Both the position numbers and the translations under genes were made by a program. Shown piece after piece: positions 1 to 11,853 of a stretch of DNA of 64,000 nt. The DNA is from Breviolum minutum Mf 1.05b.01 (taxonomy: Eukaryota; Sar; Dinophyceae; Suessiales; Symbiodiniaceae). The notes beneath the pieces are model-generated. The model was not told the origin of the DNA. It did no database searches and saw nothing but the letters and a program-made list of their open reading frames with translations. The number at the start of each line of letters is the position of its first letter. Position 1 is the stretch's first letter. The stretch lies in contig DF241665.1 in the NCBI GenBank assembly GCA_000507305.1, positions 1 through 64,000 on the forward strand, given 5' to 3'.

Positions 1-143
1 GGACATGTTAATTTTAAGGGGTGTAAACTGGAAACATTGGCTTCCAAGGTGCTCTTGAAACCACGGCCAGAACCATCCTCTGCAACCACCGTGGCAAGAA
101 GCCTTCGGCCCAGTGGAATTTCGTATGAAAATCAAGGCCGCAA

Positions 144-360
144 ATGTTGATGGAAGAAATCCGGCTAACCACCCGGTATCTATATGCAATCCTATATGGG
201 TGTTTCCAAAAATATGGGTACCCCAAAATGGATGGTTTATGATGGAAAACCCTATTAAATTTGATGATTGGGTACCATTATTTTTGGAAACACCCATATG
301 AAAAATGGAAAGAAACTACCAACCTCAACTGGTTATCGCAAGATGTCTTTCATCAACTGT
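144..360. repeat. MITE-5 copy, interrupted by a MITE-2
   Basis: The ends are inverted: the left begins TGTTGATGGAAGAAATCC and the right ends in a diverged complement, with CATCAACTGT at the tip. A second copy lies at 10884-11002. The interior here is split by a complete MITE-2 at 193-300. The first 143 bases of the window hold no supported gene. A minus-strand open stretch at about 1-85 could be an exon running off the edge. Confidence 0.55.
193..300. repeat. MITE-2 copy
   Basis: This is a 108-bp inverted-repeat element with ends GGGTGTTTCCAAAAATA and TATTTTTGGAAACACCC (allowing mismatches) around a conserved interior, GGATGGTTTATGATGGAAAA. Related copies are at 8817-8926 and 20496-20608. 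It sits inside a MITE-5 copy, so it inserted later. Confidence 0.65.
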
Positions 361-562
361 ATTCTTGGCCTAATTATAATATTTCACCAACCGCGGACTG
401 ATCGAAATAAGCGATTTCCGTCACTAAACCACCATTTGGGGGCCCAGGTCGTGTGAGGTCGCCTAGACAGCATCCCCATTCAATCGGTAGGTAATTAGGT
501 ACCAACTTTGCTGAAAAAAGGACCAACTTTTTGTTGTTTAAGTTATCAATTCATCTTTCATC

Positions 563-674
563 ATAGTTGGTGGTTGAACCAACCGAATTGAAACAAATAT
601 GCAACCGTCAAAGTGGATCATACAACCCCAAGGATCGGGGTGAAAATTCAAAAAAAAAGAAACCACCACCTAGC
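563..674. repeat. MITE-3 copy
   Basis: The left end reads TAGTTGGTGGTTGAACC and the right end AAACCACCACCTAG, the hallmark of the most numerous small repeat here. The interior carries the family's GGATCATA...GGGGTGAAAA block. The rest of 361-1176 shows no supported gene. Confidence 0.55.
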
Positions 675-1176
675 TTCAGATTTCTACACAAAAAAAAAAT
701 GATAAGAGTCTGCAAAAAATCGTGTTGATTAGGCACAATGGGAAACACATTTTGTTTTTTGTTGCAACGCGGTGTGGAATCGTAGTGACCCTGCGAAAAG
801 GTCACAACCGCGTTCGTTGCTGCAACGGTGATGGCTTCGTATGGCCGATTAACAACCTTACAATAAGAAACAGCAACTGACCCTTCGTAGCAAAACAAAA
901 CATGTCATATATACATACTTTTTCAAACCTTCAACTTGATATTGCCACTCCCAAAGGAACCTGACTCAAATCCCTTGAACAAAACAATTTCTGAATAATT
1001 TAGGTGAGTTGAACAGAAAATACTTTCAAACATCAACCAAAAACATCAACCAAATTGCTAACAAGACACCTTCGAAGTAACGAACGTCTCATGTTGCCAC
1101 CTGCCCTGGGCCATACCTTGCAGGAAAGCTGGAAGATCTGGGACCCATGATGAGCCAAATCTATGGGAATTTTCCC

Positions 1177-1280
1177 TACCACATAGGATCCATGGGACTG
1201 GTTTTTTGTTACCCTACATGAATGGTTGATTTGTAGGGTAAATGTAAGGTAAAAAAAATCATACATGGATCCTATGGGTA
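1177..1280. repeat. MITE-1 copy
   Basis: This is a palindromic element whose right end, CATGGATCCTATGGGTA, mirrors the left-end ACATAGGATCCATG. The interior has the family's paired 'TACCCTACAT' and 'TGTAGGGTAA' arms. From 1281 to 1760 I see no gene. Confidence 0.6.
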
Positions 1281-1760
1281 CATGAGTTCAGTGAAACATG
1301 GCCACATGAACAACAAGGGGGAAAGGATTGGCTTGGTGAATATTCTCCTACATGAGGAGCATCTGGGTATGTGATATGTGTTACATTTTTCAGGGGTGTA
1401 TATAATCATGTCTCCCAGTAATAAGGGGTCAAAACTCGTGTTTCTTTTTGTGGATTTACAGTGCATTTTTTTTCGGGTAATTTCAGGGTCATCTATGATG
1501 ATCTATGTGTTCATCTGTTACTGTGTTTTGGTGTGTTGTTTTTAATCATGGGGTTTGAACATGATGTTTTTGTCAGGCTTCGACATGATAATGGTGAATT
1601 TGTGGGAATCACCATGTATCAAGGTAATGATTAAAAAAACGAAAACGATGGACCCCTGTGAAGAAACAAATATATACACGGTACCGTATATATATATATA
1701 TACATATTGCTATATTAGACTGTTGGATAGATTGAATTATGATTATGATGCATGCGCAAA

Positions 1761-1950
1761 TCACATATTTGCTTTTGTCTTCTCTTTGCTGACACCGCTC
1801 TTTAGAACAGCCTGAACAGCCACAAGTAGAGATTTCTTCCCCAGAACCACCGAACCACCCAAAGATGTTGCCTTTGAAATCGCAGCCAGGAGTTTGTCTC
1901 GCGAGATGTCTTCATCCTTCAAGGCAACTTCATGTACCCATTGACTGCAA
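1761..1950 (-). CDS. Candidate 3'-terminal exon, unknown product
   Basis: The minus strand has an acceptor (TTCTATGTAG) followed by about 62 open codons ending in TGA. The peptide is well balanced and helix-forming (DKLLAAISKATSLGGSVV, then LLVAVQAVLKSG) and ends with basic residues. The lysine- and alanine-rich tail could be the C-terminus of the 5'-nucleotidase-like gene whose exons lie upstream on the same strand, but no intermediate exons were tied to it. Function is not recognised. It could also be a separate gene. Confidence 0.4.
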
Positions 1951-2053
1951 CTACATAGAATAGATGATTCAAAACACAATTTCCATCCCAATGAACGGAA
2001 GCAAGGATTTGAAGAATAAAAACAATTCAAAAAATTAGAGTATATGTTGGACC

Positions 2054-2161
2054 TACCCCCCCCCCTTCACCCAGTAGCAGTGGCAAATGAAAGTTTTTAT
2101 AGGTCCCCTTAAACATTTCATAGTCCTGGTGGTGATTGTTGCCGGGTGGTGGGTAGATTCA
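2054..2161. repeat. MITE-4 copy
   Basis: It carries the block GTAGCAGTGGCAAATGAA, then CCTGGTGGTGATTGTTG and GTGGTGGGTAGATTC. Relatives are at 17853-17933 (same orientation) and 8529-8637 (opposite orientation). Confidence 0.45.
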
Positions 2162-4510
2162 ACATATATAGTTACCAGTATGGAAGAAGAGAAACTAATA
2201 ATGAAAAAACACAGCAACTGTGGGCATCTCTAATGCTGCATAACCTTATATGACTTGGCCTTATTGTCACCAAGCACACCATGGCATGCCTTTACCCGGT
2301 TATGAGCTGAGAAACAAAAAATCCACGCACAACCCCAGTCCTCCTTGATTTCCAGCTTGTTTTGCGTAAGCCTTAGAACAAAACCACCAACCACTGACCG
2401 AAGCTTTTTGTGGTGTTCTTCAAAATGCCAACTGGTGATCCTGCATCACACGGGAGCCATAGCTACCTTTTTTTTCGATAACTACGAGTACTGGGAGAGT
2501 CTGGGCTGGCATATGAAATACGCTCCACTGCACTACGAAAAATCATTCCAACTCACAAAATCCCTGGAAGGTCTAAGAGTTTTTCCGACGGATGGCTCAT
2601 ATGCAACATACACCAGATCTACAGTATCTTTTAAGGAGAAGTTTTGTCCTGCAACCAAATGGCTAACCTTTAAAATTGGTGACATGCACCAAAACACACA
2701 AACACTCTGGGAACATCTAGCTATTAGGCATGTGCACTGGGAAATCTCGAACTCAAAGAGTGACAATATCTGAAGTATACTTGAAACCATCATCAGGATG
2801 ATCCGAATCATGAATCATACTTTAAACATCTTTAAACCATAATCACATTGATCTGAATCATACTTGAAACACCTTTAAACTTTAAACCACTATCAGGATG
2901 ATCTGAATCATGATCTGATTTATACTTTAAACCACGAAATATCAGGATGCAATCATCATTTTCGGAGAAGCATACCTATATTGTACAGTCCTAGCCAAAT
3001 GCAATCAAAATCATTGAAATATTGTTCAAGCCAAAAATCACATTAAACACATTCTTTGAATCTGAATAAAACCTTGGAACTCCACAAAAATCACAAAAAT
3101 GGACCGGTTCAAAACAATAATCCTTTGATTAAGCTTTCAATCTGGCAATCTAGCTGTCGTACTCCCACAGACCCATGACCGGAAGTCCATTTCCGAAAGT
3201 CACTGGGTATCCCGTTCTTCCAAAGACGTCGCAAGAAGTGTCTGGTCAGTAGCTCTCGAGCAGCTGGGCATTGACCGGGAACTCGATTTCCTGGCACAGG
3301 AAAGCATACCGTGGGTAGTGGGACGGGAACTTAGATCTACTTGGAGGATCTTGGAGGGTCATCCCAGGACGGATGGATTTCACCATGGGTAGGTGTAAGT
3401 CCCCTAATCACCCACCCAGAAAAACAGTGGCAAATAAAGGGTTTTTGTTTTTTCTTCCTACAAAAAATGCAATGAATCCGGTATATCCCAGTGGTTACTG
3501 GGATAACCCTGTTACCGGATCAAGGGTTTAGATCTAAAGGATACCTGACTGGCCCTTAGTAGGGAATGAGGGAAGCTATGGCTATGATGAAGATTCATTC
3601 CGACTCCTTTGCCTAGGGAGAAAGAAACGCGGTGAGAAATGCAAGGAATGGTTTTTTGAGCAGAACATGCAATTCATCATTTTAGGTGCGACACCAATAT
3701 TTGTTCGAAAATAAGACTCCTCCAAAAAAGTCTTCATCGGCAATGCTTGCCTCGGGGGCCCATCCCTCCATCTACTAAGTCACTGACCTTTTTGCAGGGT
3801 AGGGAAAGATCCCAACATGAAAGTAAACGTTAAACACACAATCCTACAGAACAGCTGCATGTTTGCGCTTGAAACAAAAGAAACAATAGCGGAATAAAAA
3901 AAATGCTTTCTCTATCAATAAATCCAAGCATGGGTCTATTACCTATTCAAAATATGTGTACACACACATCATCCAATACACAAATGCAGTTATATCATGT
4001 TATATCTAGTTATATAATATAATATACATGTTGTAGGCCATGTTCTTCCAATATGAAGCATGTTCCTATTAACTTGAAAGTGCAGTCCAAGTTGATGTAA
4101 CAACGTTCAACCCCACCTGGTTCATTTCTCCATTTCTCGAAGACTGGATTTTGATTCATGCCTGGCGCCCAAAGTGACAACGTCAAAAGGTGCAGTTTCA
4201 AGCTTGGAGTTTCCATTGAGATTCCTAGTCTTAGACCACAAAAAAACATCTATGTTTCAGAGATCCTGATTTTCACCTGATTTTTTGTCGCGAATATTTT
4301 CAGGGAGTAACCATGCTTGATGGAAACTTGCAAATCTTGCAAAAAAGGAGACTTCAGGATGAAGAAATTGCAGACTTTCGGCTTTGGAAAGCCCAGGTCG
4401 AAGGAGACATTTACTTGAGCATGATAGTCATTTTGCCTCAAAATCATCCTGAAACATCCATTCAAATGTTGCAAAAATCGCAATGAAACATTCTTCCTAA
4501 AGAACCATAT
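2162..4510. other. Host-like intronic or intergenic DNA
   Basis: No firm gene is visible. At 3255-3302 the minus strand has an acceptor (CTGTGCCAG) followed by an exon-like peptide (EIEFPVNAQLLES) before a TGA or a possible GC donor. At 3405-3445 there is a MITE-4 fragment (ACAGTGGCAAATAAAGG). At 2800-2945 there are imperfect repeats of the word ATCATACTTTAAACC and its variants. The rest is unremarkable AT-rich sequence. Confidence 0.35.
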
Positions 4511-4604
4511 TACCCTGCTTGCATCCATGGGACGAACGGTACATTTACCTACATTTCTCGTTGATGTTCATGGGAATTTCATGTAGGTAAATATACCGTT
4601 CTTC
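4511..4604. repeat. MITE-1 copy, diverged ends
   Basis: Paired arms ACGGTACATTTACCTACAT and ATGTAGGTAAATATACCGT surround a short loop. The outer GGATCC box is decayed to GCATCCATGG. From 4605 to 5624 there is no secure gene. On the minus strand an ATG at 5357, followed by about 19 codons and a strong CAG-GTGCGT donor, could be a first exon. Confidence 0.55.
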
Positions 4605-5624
4605 AAGGACTCGCCAGAATTACCCATCAATGCGTCATAAAGCACGGCCTCGGGTTTTCAAAATATATGTTCAAGGTTAAGTGGCTCATGCTGCCATGCT
4701 TGCTACAGTTTTGCTACTACGTATCCGTACTGGCAAGATCGTTCAGAAATCCCAAACAAACACCACCGTTTTGGTTGATGGTGATGGTGCTAGTATTCAC
4801 CGAATCAACTGGTGAGTTGATCCCCGGATTTCTAAACCATCAACGTTACGTGACTCACCATGCCGAAGCAGAAAAGTTCTTAGACTCGGGCCACAGTGTA
4901 CCTGCAGGTTCTCACATCCAAGGGGCAAAGAGAATAGAAGGTTCCAAAAACCGAAGTATTGAAAGTTTCAAAACATGTCCTTAAAGTAATAGGTTTTTTA
5001 AACAATCATCTTTGCACTGATCTCCCTATCCAGGTGGTTGCTTCAACCCATCATTTGGAAATTTAAGAAAAAAACATGTGGACATATTCAAATTAAATAG
5101 TCAGGCAACAACAACGAATCATTGAAAACTCTCATGTTTTCTCATGGGTTTCTCCATGCAATTTACCCTTCTCAACATGAAGCTTATAGCATGTAGGCAT
5201 CCAATGCTTCGGAATTACCTCGCTATAATCCACCCTAGCGACACAGACTTCTGCGGACCCCACCTCTTCTTAAGATTGATGTCTTCACCAGCGATGTGAC
5301 TGACGGAGGAATCCTTACGCACCTGGTTTTTGAGAACTTCCGGAAAAGAACGACGCCAGGGGTTCGGGGGATGAAACATGAAAAAAACATATATAACATC
5401 AAACAAATATCAAGATCATTTGCTTAAGGTAAATGGTTGTACCTATGAATCTATAAATATGTCTAAAACGCTAAAACGTTGGTAACGGGTGTGGATTTGA
5501 TGATTCATTGTCGTTTTGTCAACATTTTGTTGACTTGTTTTTCGCACCTGCATGCCGCTGTCACACTGCAGAAATCCGCCCACCAACTGGCGGGAAAAAC
5601 GAGGGGAGTGGAACCAACAAGGAG

Positions 5625-5719
5625 TATCCCATAGGATCCATGTATGGTATATTTACCTACATTTCCCAATAAAATCAACCAAGTGTAGGTGAATATACCA
5701 TACATGGATCCTTAGGGTA
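5625..5719. repeat. MITE-1 copy
   Basis: A well-preserved palindrome: TCCCATAGGATCCATGTATG at the left and CATACATGGATCCTTAGGG at the right, with a loop containing AAAATCAACCAAGTG. Confidence 0.65.
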
Positions 5720-6180
5720 GTCACAAAATTTCACGGGCTTTTGGAAGTGGAATTCTTCCATCCAGCTGATGCAGGAAGGAGTTCTGAAGCGAATCAACAG
5801 TGGTTCAAGTGGACCGTTTTTTGAATCGAAGATGCATTTCCTATGATTGAAAATGGGAATACTTCCAGCCAGCTAATGTTAATTTACCAAACATTATATT
5901 ACTTAGACCCATGGTGATTCAGATGGTGCATCAAAAAACGACCCTACAAAGTGGACCCCTGCTAGCTTTCTGTAACATCTCCAGCCGAATATAAAAACTC
6001 AACAAACTTCATCAAACCATCAGACTAATCCAACCTTCGCACCAGAACCTCCACTCTTTTTGCAACAAAACAACTCCAGATGTTTCAAATACTATCCCAA
6101 GGCCTGCCTGGTGTGAGCTTTCAATACGTTTGAAGATACCAGCAATGTTGGGCATGTGCGGAACCTGTCGTTGAACCACA

Positions 6181-6290
6181 CCCATATGCTCCATGTATGG
6201 TATATTGACATATATTTATACCTATTACTTTACCATAAAAATCAACCAAATGTAGGTAGAATATATAAATAAACCATACATGGAGCATCT
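6181..6290. repeat. MITE-1 copy with altered ends
   Basis: The arms CTCCATGTATGGTATATTG and ATACATGGAG (as AACCATACATGGAG) pair. The GGATCC box is replaced by GCTCC/GGAGC on both sides, showing the ends changed together. Confidence 0.55.
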
Positions 6291-6765
6291 GGAACGAGTC
6301 GATTTTTCGCGCCTTGCTACCACTGCGATGGCGAGGGGTGGACACCTGCCCCGGCAGATGCGTGAAGGGAAAAGGACCTCAAAGCCTGCCCTAGCCCTAG
6401 ACTTTCCACATTCTACGTGACATAGAATGATTGGTTAAAAGAACAGGATTCCCATAAATGGGACATTTTAATACATTTTATAACATGTTTTTCATATTCA
6501 CCACCATAAAGAGGGTGGTATTTTGTTCGTCTCCTATAATTGGAATTAGAAGTGTTGGATATGACCCAAATAGTACAGTAGGGATTGAAGTAATCTCCTA
6601 TTCGCCTGTAAGTACCCTCCCAACATCTCCCAACAATTAACCAAGCACCTGAAGAGCGATGGTTGAAGAACTACTCTTCTTTGGGGATGACATGTTTTCA
6701 GGTGCTAATTTAGTTTCTTGGGGTGCAGGCCTTATAAAAAAGGGATTCAACCATTTATAGAGATT

Positions 6766-6862
6766 GTAACCCATAGGATCCATGTCTGGCATATTTGCCT
6801 ACATTTACCATACAATTTAGCAAAATGTAGGCATGTATGCCATACATGGATCCTATGGGTAA
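6766..6862. repeat. MITE-1 copy, best preserved
   Basis: A near-perfect 97-bp palindrome with ends TAACCCATAGGATCCATG and CATGGATCCTATGGGTAA. The inner arms TTTGCCTACATTT and AAATGTAGGCA also pair. Confidence 0.7.
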
Positions 6863-6927
6863 TTAGAATCCAAACAATGAGGGACCCAATGCTGAATTGG
6901 GATAAAGATGGATCAAGCAGGTTGTAG

Positions 6928-7022
6928 AGATCTGACTGGGTCCTAGACAGAAGCAACATAAAACACTTAAATAGGATCTCTGACTGGGTCCTAGACAGAA
7001 GCAACATAAAACACTTAAATAG
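6928..7022. repeat. Tandem duplication, two 47-48 bp units
   Basis: The unit containing TGACTGGGTCCTAGACAGAA and ending CACTTAAATAG occurs twice head to tail, differing only at the left edge. It is non-coding as far as I can see. From 7023 to 7489 no gene is supported. Confidence 0.6.
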
Positions 7023-7489
7023 CATTATGTATATATTCTATACGTGTACATAAACGAGGTGTGCCAAGTGAACCCGAGGTCATATCGTGAATTGGCAACT
7101 TCTGTTCCCGTCCATGTATATTTCTTCTCCTTGTTGATAATTTGTGTGTACAAGCATCCACCAAACGACTGGCAGCACGTCTCACATGTCTGCTATCCCA
7201 TCATGCCTTTATCCGTGAGGCTTGCACAGCCTGACAAGTGATTGTGATAAGCTACAATGACTTGACCTAAGCCTAGCACAGACTGGAATTTGCCTACAAA
7301 ATTGATGTATCGCAAGTCGCAATTGCAGAGATTGATCACTGTGGAATGGTAGTAGTGATGGAAAACATGGGATCATGTATCAAGGGTACCCTACTGACAA
7401 CTTCTCAAATCCTGGAGGCGAGCACTACTCCGGCAAGCAAAACATCAACTAAATTGGATTAAATTGGCAAATCGCCAATACCATAATAC

Positions 7490-7556
7490 CTTGCAGCCAC
7501 CTTCATTGCAAGACTGAGACGCACAGCTTCTCCACAAGTTTCATCAATGGATACAT
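7490..7556 (-). CDS. Candidate internal exon, possibly of the 5'-nucleotidase-like gene
   Basis: The minus strand has an acceptor (TCAATCAG) and a donor (GCAAG-GTATTA) flanking 67 nt that read V-S-I-D-E-T-C-G-E-A-V-R-L-S-L-A-M-K-V-A-A in one frame, entering with 2 nt and leaving with 2 nt. It lies 0.3 kb downstream of the exon at 7883-7981 on the same strand. It may belong to the C-terminal, non-catalytic part of that gene. The family assignment of this peptide alone is not secure. Confidence 0.4.
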
Positions 7557-7882
7557 CTGATTGAAAGCGTATCAATAAGTATTACACTAAATATTACATT
7601 GAATATACACCATAAGTGCCACAATCTATACTCTTGCTCCCATAATCATACTTCTGTGCAACATTGGTGCTTTCTTGCCAAAAATAACCACCAAAATTAG
7701 AAGGGAACTATTGTTCACTTCCACCACTTGGATGTAAGAGGAAGGCAATAAATGTTTAATAAATGAATAATTTCACCTACTTATAGATGGGGTTTGTAGA
7801 GTCATAACCCACTGATCCTAACCTTTGATCCTAACTTCCAACGGGACATCCAAGCATGATTCTGGGAGGACGGTTCTTGTAC

Positions 7883-7981
7883 CCAGTGTCTCGCCGTCAA
7901 CGCCTCGCTGATCTGCCAACCTTCCATGGTCACGGTAGCCATTTGGGAAGGCCACGGCAATTCACGGCGCAAATCTGCCAC
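7883..7981 (-). CDS. 5'-nucleotidase-like gene, C-terminal domain exon
   Basis: Acceptor TTTTGTTCAG and donor CTGG-GTACAA enclose exactly 33 codons in phase 0. The peptide contains VADLRRELPWPSQMATV and TMEGWQISEAL, which matches the conserved 'D-L-x-x-E-L-P-[FW]...G' region of the 5_nucleotid_C domain of metallophosphoesterase-type 5'-nucleotidases and apyrases. It follows, with a gap for one small unseen exon, the motif exons at 14731-14819 and 11324-11386. The enzyme class releases phosphate from extracellular or vesicular nucleotides. Only the C-terminal half was found. The metal-binding N-terminal exons were not identified. Confidence 0.5.
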
Positions 7982-8276
7982 CTGAACAAAAACGGCTGGA
8001 CGTTCTTGTTTTGGTCGAGTGACGAAATATGTGGCAACCAAACAAAAGAAAAAAAACAACGATGGCGGAAAAAAAATGGAAAACAATATTTGTGAAGAAC
8101 AATATCTTATGATATCTTAACTATTTGATTGTTCCTTTGTATATACACTCTGGCAAACAATAACATAGCTGGAAAATCCACGTTTGCTGAGATCAACTTG
8201 TCACACCCGGTCCAATCCAATGCTTGGATGTCCCGTTGTTGGAAGTGGATGGGATCAAAGATTAGGATCAGCGGAT

Positions 8277-8384
8277 TATAACCCATAGGATCCATGGGAC
8301 TGGTATATTTACCTGCATTTTTCGTTGATTTCTATGGTTTTCATGTAGGTAAATATGCCAGTCCCATGGATCCTATGGGTAACC
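8277..8384. repeat. MITE-1 copy
   Basis: Ends ACCCATAGGATCCATGGG and CCCATGGATCCTATGGGT pair almost perfectly. The inner arms TATATTTACCTGCAT and ATGTAGGTAAATATG also pair. Confidence 0.7.
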
Positions 8385-8528
8385 CCAATAAACTCCATTA
8401 TAAGAAGGTGAAATAGTCCATTTACTAATCATTGATCCAAACTTTCTGGAACATCCAGGAAGGGTCACCAGTTGAGATAGGTCAAGTATTCCGCAATTGA
8501 TATATATATATATATACATAAAACTCGG

Positions 8529-8637
8529 GTTGTCCCCCCTGCGTAACAGTCACCACCAGGATCATTATACTTTTTAGGGTCGGGGATCCAACCTAAACCT
8601 TCATTTGCCACGATTGCATCCTGGGAGGGGGAGACAA
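8529..8637. repeat. MITE-4 copy, inverted orientation
   Basis: Its outer ends GTTGTCCCCC and GGGGGAGACAAC are inverted. The reverse complement shares TGGCAAATGAAGGTTT and GATCCTGGTGGTGACTGTT with the copy at 2054-2161. Confidence 0.5.
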
Positions 8638-8649
8638 CCCAAATTTATA

Positions 8650-8755
8650 ACTAGTTGGTGGTTTCAACCCATCTGAAAATTTATTAGTCAAATTTGATCA
8701 TCTGCCCAGCTAGGGGTCAACATTCTAAAAACATATTTAAAACCACAACCTATAG
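8650..8755. repeat. MITE-3 copy
   Basis: Begins CTAGTTGGTGGTTTCAACCC and ends in the diverged complement AAACCACAACCTATAG. The interior has TTAGTCAAATTTGATCAT and TAGGGGT. Confidence 0.55.
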
Positions 8756-8816
8756 ATACAGGTTAGTTTGTTTAAACCAAGTGAAGGATTGAAATTTGCC
8801 AAACATCCGAATGTAG

Positions 8817-8926
8817 ATATGGATATTTCCAAAAATAGTGGTACCTCAAAATGGATGGTTCATAATGGAAAACCCTATTAAAATGGATGATTTGGGAGTA
8901 CCACTATTTTTGGAAACACCCACATG
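8817..8926. repeat. MITE-2 copy
   Basis: Arms ATTTCCAAAAATAGTGGTAC and GTACCACTATTTTTGGAAAC flank the family interior GGATGGTTCATAATGGAAAA. Confidence 0.65.
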
Positions 8927-9488
8927 GATACAATTTATGAAGGTCGTTTTGTTTTTAAACCCAACCGTTGTCTTTTTTTTAAAGAATCCTCTGGACTTTG
9001 GGACGCCCTGCAGTGAAGGCCCACCTAGGATGGGATCGGGGGAAACGTGGAATCCTGGTACCAAACATGGAGGAATCCTCACCTCACCTCACCTGTATAA
9101 GCTGTGTGTGTGGGCTTATGTACGGGAAAATCCAGCCCCCAAAATAGCCGGCTATAAGGTTCAGGACATGTTCCATTTTTAAGGTGCCCCCGATACTTTT
9201 TTGGCGGCAAAATGCCGCCAAAGAGATATCATACAAAAGTCAGAAGTTCCACGAACGTGAGCCATGACGAAAAAAAACACAGCCTTACTTCCATGGAATA
9301 CTGGTTGTTTAACAGGCATCCTTTTTGATGATTTTAACGGTTGAAAAAATCTCCACATAACTGGGTAGTTTTCCATCCCCTACCTGACCAACCTGTGTAT
9401 TTTGAGATGCTCCAGTAGAGGTATTTTCAAATATATATACATGGCCCATAAACCTCAGGTACACCAGCAAAAGAAACAACTATGAACT

Positions 9489-9590
9489 ACTAGTTGGTGG
9501 CTTCAACCCATCTGCAAAATATTAGTCAAATTGGATCATTTCCCTAGGTAGGGGGTGAAAATAACGTATATTTGAGTTGCCACCACCTAG
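9489..9590. repeat. MITE-3 copy
   Basis: Begins CTAGTTGGTGGCTTCAACCC and ends TTGCCACCACCTAG, with interior TCAAATTGGATCATTTCCC. Confidence 0.6.
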
Positions 9591-9787
9591 ACCAGGATGA
9601 ACATTCAAATATGTTAGATATTCCAGTCACCAGGATTTATCATATTTTTTTTTAAGGGGATCCCTACATATACTACTCTAGCTTCCACTGTTACCGGAAA
9701 GGAGAGGTACATCCAATGACAAAGTTAATGTATTTTAAAAAACATGCAGAACACTTTGTGAATATCCATTCCAATTGGTATTCAAAA

Positions 9788-9876
9788 CTAGTTGGCGGTT
9801 TCAATTTATCTGAATCATATTAGCCAAATTGGATCATTTCCCCAAAGGTGAAAATAAAACACATTGGAAACCGCCA
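9788..9876. repeat. MITE-3 copy
   Basis: Begins CTAGTTGGCGGTTTCAA and ends GGAAACCGCCAG. Both arms carry a matching GGCGG/CCGCC change, so the pairing is kept. From 9877 to 10883 I see no supported gene. Confidence 0.55.
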
Positions 9877-10883
9877 GCCAGAAAAGCTTTCGCCAAAGAA
9901 TTTACAAGCTCCACTCCCTATGAACTTTGCCGCTGCTACATTGAATCCACCAGTTAACAGTCAGCACCGCTGCATTGGATCTCAACATGAAAATCAAGAA
10001 GTTTCAACGTTCAAGATCTGCTTTAATAAAAAATCGTCTGTATGTACCAAGCAAGATGTATGTACCAACAAAAATCATTTGTTCATGTTCATGTTTTTTG
10101 CTTATGGTTGGTTTTCTATGCAAAAAAAAATATCCAAGTCATTTCATCTCCTCTCCTAACGCAACACTTACCAACCACCAATAAAAATCAGGCAAGCTAG
10201 CAGGCAAGCCTTGGCCTGTTTTTTTCTCTCCCGGTGAAAAAAAACGAAAACGGTTGCTGGGAACTGGGAACTCCGGGCTTGGAACCGCGATGATGCCTTG
10301 CTTGTGGAAGATAAGTTCGATCACCTGCAGGCTCCAGCTGCGAACAAGTTGTTGGTTGTTTGGATGTGGAAAAATGCGTAAATTGTTGTTCTTTTTTCAA
10401 CAAACCATGAAGTTGTTGTTCGTAAATGCAAAATATATTAAGTTGTTATAGATTAATTATTAGATATGATATTTTCAAAACATCATCTGAAATCTATGAA
10501 GGTGCAGCTTTTTGTTCCTTGTTCCATGTTTTGTGAAGACTATAATTTCCCCTCATGTTTAACTTCGAGATCATTTTCATACGTCTTTTCATACTCCAAG
10601 CATCTCCAGGCTGCTTACTGTATCTGTAGATGACGGATGGTCGATGCACACGTATAATACTATACAGAAGATCAAAACCGAGAAAATAACAACCAGTTCT
10701 TTGCTATAGCACACCAAGTCAAGAAATGCAGAAAATGAAAAGCAACACAACCACCTGATTGAACTGGAAACTCCGAGATGAACTCATCTTCGAAATTTTG
10801 GAATCAAATGAAAATGATGATCTCAACAAACACACACACACACACATACACACCATGACATTTGCCATTTCCTAAGAATCTCC

Positions 10884-11002
10884 CTACTGTTGGAAGGAAT
10901 CCAGCTAACCACCTGGAATGGATAAATCCCTGTAAATAATGGGATATGATTGGGATAAACTACCAACCTCAACTGGTGCAGGATTTCTTCCATCAACAGT
11001 AT
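10884..11002. repeat. MITE-5 copy
   Basis: Left end TACTGTTGGAAGGAATCC and right end GGATTTCTTCCATCAACAGT form terminal inverted repeats. The interior has TACCAACCTCAACTGGTGCA as in the interrupted copy at 144-360. Just upstream, at 10833-10853, is a short CA-rich run. Confidence 0.6.
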
Positions 11003-11323
11003 CAACTGGATTTTTTTAATGAACACTTGCAGTTTCTGATACAGCTCCAATGTTTGGAGATGTCGAAAAAGACTGCCTATGCCTCGGTTCATAGCCGAGG
11101 CTAATTTTTTGTAGCAAAAAAATAGTGGCTGAGAATTCATAGGGGATGTTGTATACTAAACAAAAAGAATACACAAAAAAACATATTCTTATCTGCCTGT
11201 GAAATCTGGATGAATGGAACCCAACGCATGAAAACCACTTGTTTTCTCTCAATTTTTCTTCCCCAAGGTTTCTTGAAATCCTGCCCGCACAAATTTCCAC
11301 ATTTTCAAAATTTCCATCCGAAC

Positions 11324-11386
11324 CTCGAATGTTTCCACCATCAAAGAGCACACAATCCACTTCCAGCTCCTTTCTCAAAGCATCGC
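11324..11386 (-). CDS. 5'-nucleotidase-like gene, substrate-motif exon
   Basis: After the acceptor TTCAATGCCAG the frame reads GDALRKELEVDC, then VLFDGGNIRG. This is the signature 'D-A-L-R...D-x-x-L-x-N/D-G-G-x-I-R' of the 5_nucleotid_C domain, whose Gly-Gly-x-Ile-Arg segment lines the nucleotide-binding site. The exon takes 2 nt of its first codon from the upstream exon at 14731-14819 and probably ends at CGAG-GTTCGG. Asp replaces the usual Asn before the double glycine. The frame stays open past this donor, so a longer exon is possible. Confidence 0.6.
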
Positions 11387-11853
11387 CTGGCATTGAAACG
11401 CGGATCCGAAAAAAAAACGGGATACATTGATCACAAGGCCGGCTATTTCGGTGAACGTCTGAACATGGACGGTTGGAATACTTTCTCCTTTCCTTTTGGT
11501 GCTCACCCTATTCTCAGGGATGGTATCTCATGAAATCCTGAATGATTTTAACGGGATCCCCGAATGACTTGGCTTGTTACGGCTTGGCCCATGTAAGTTG
11601 TTCATTGATCCCCTGTATATCCTAAAGAACCTGTCGTTTTGATGTCGTGAAACCACCTCTTACTGGTCATCAATGGGTCCCCAGCATCTGCAGACTTTCG
11701 GATCAATGATGGTCATCCGATCAATGGTGATCATTCAGGGTTTCCATGAGCCTATCTATCGCTTCAGACATCCCCAAAGAGCTGCCTTCTCCTATCTCTA
11801 CCAAAGCAGCTCCAACCTCACATGACCACACGAAGGCCTGGGCGTCTTTTTGC

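Noticed and set aside
7802..8095. Independent 94-codon minus gene and 79-codon plus gene
   Set aside because: The minus exon with proper splice sites (7883-7981) explains the coding signal; the plus frame is its shadow.
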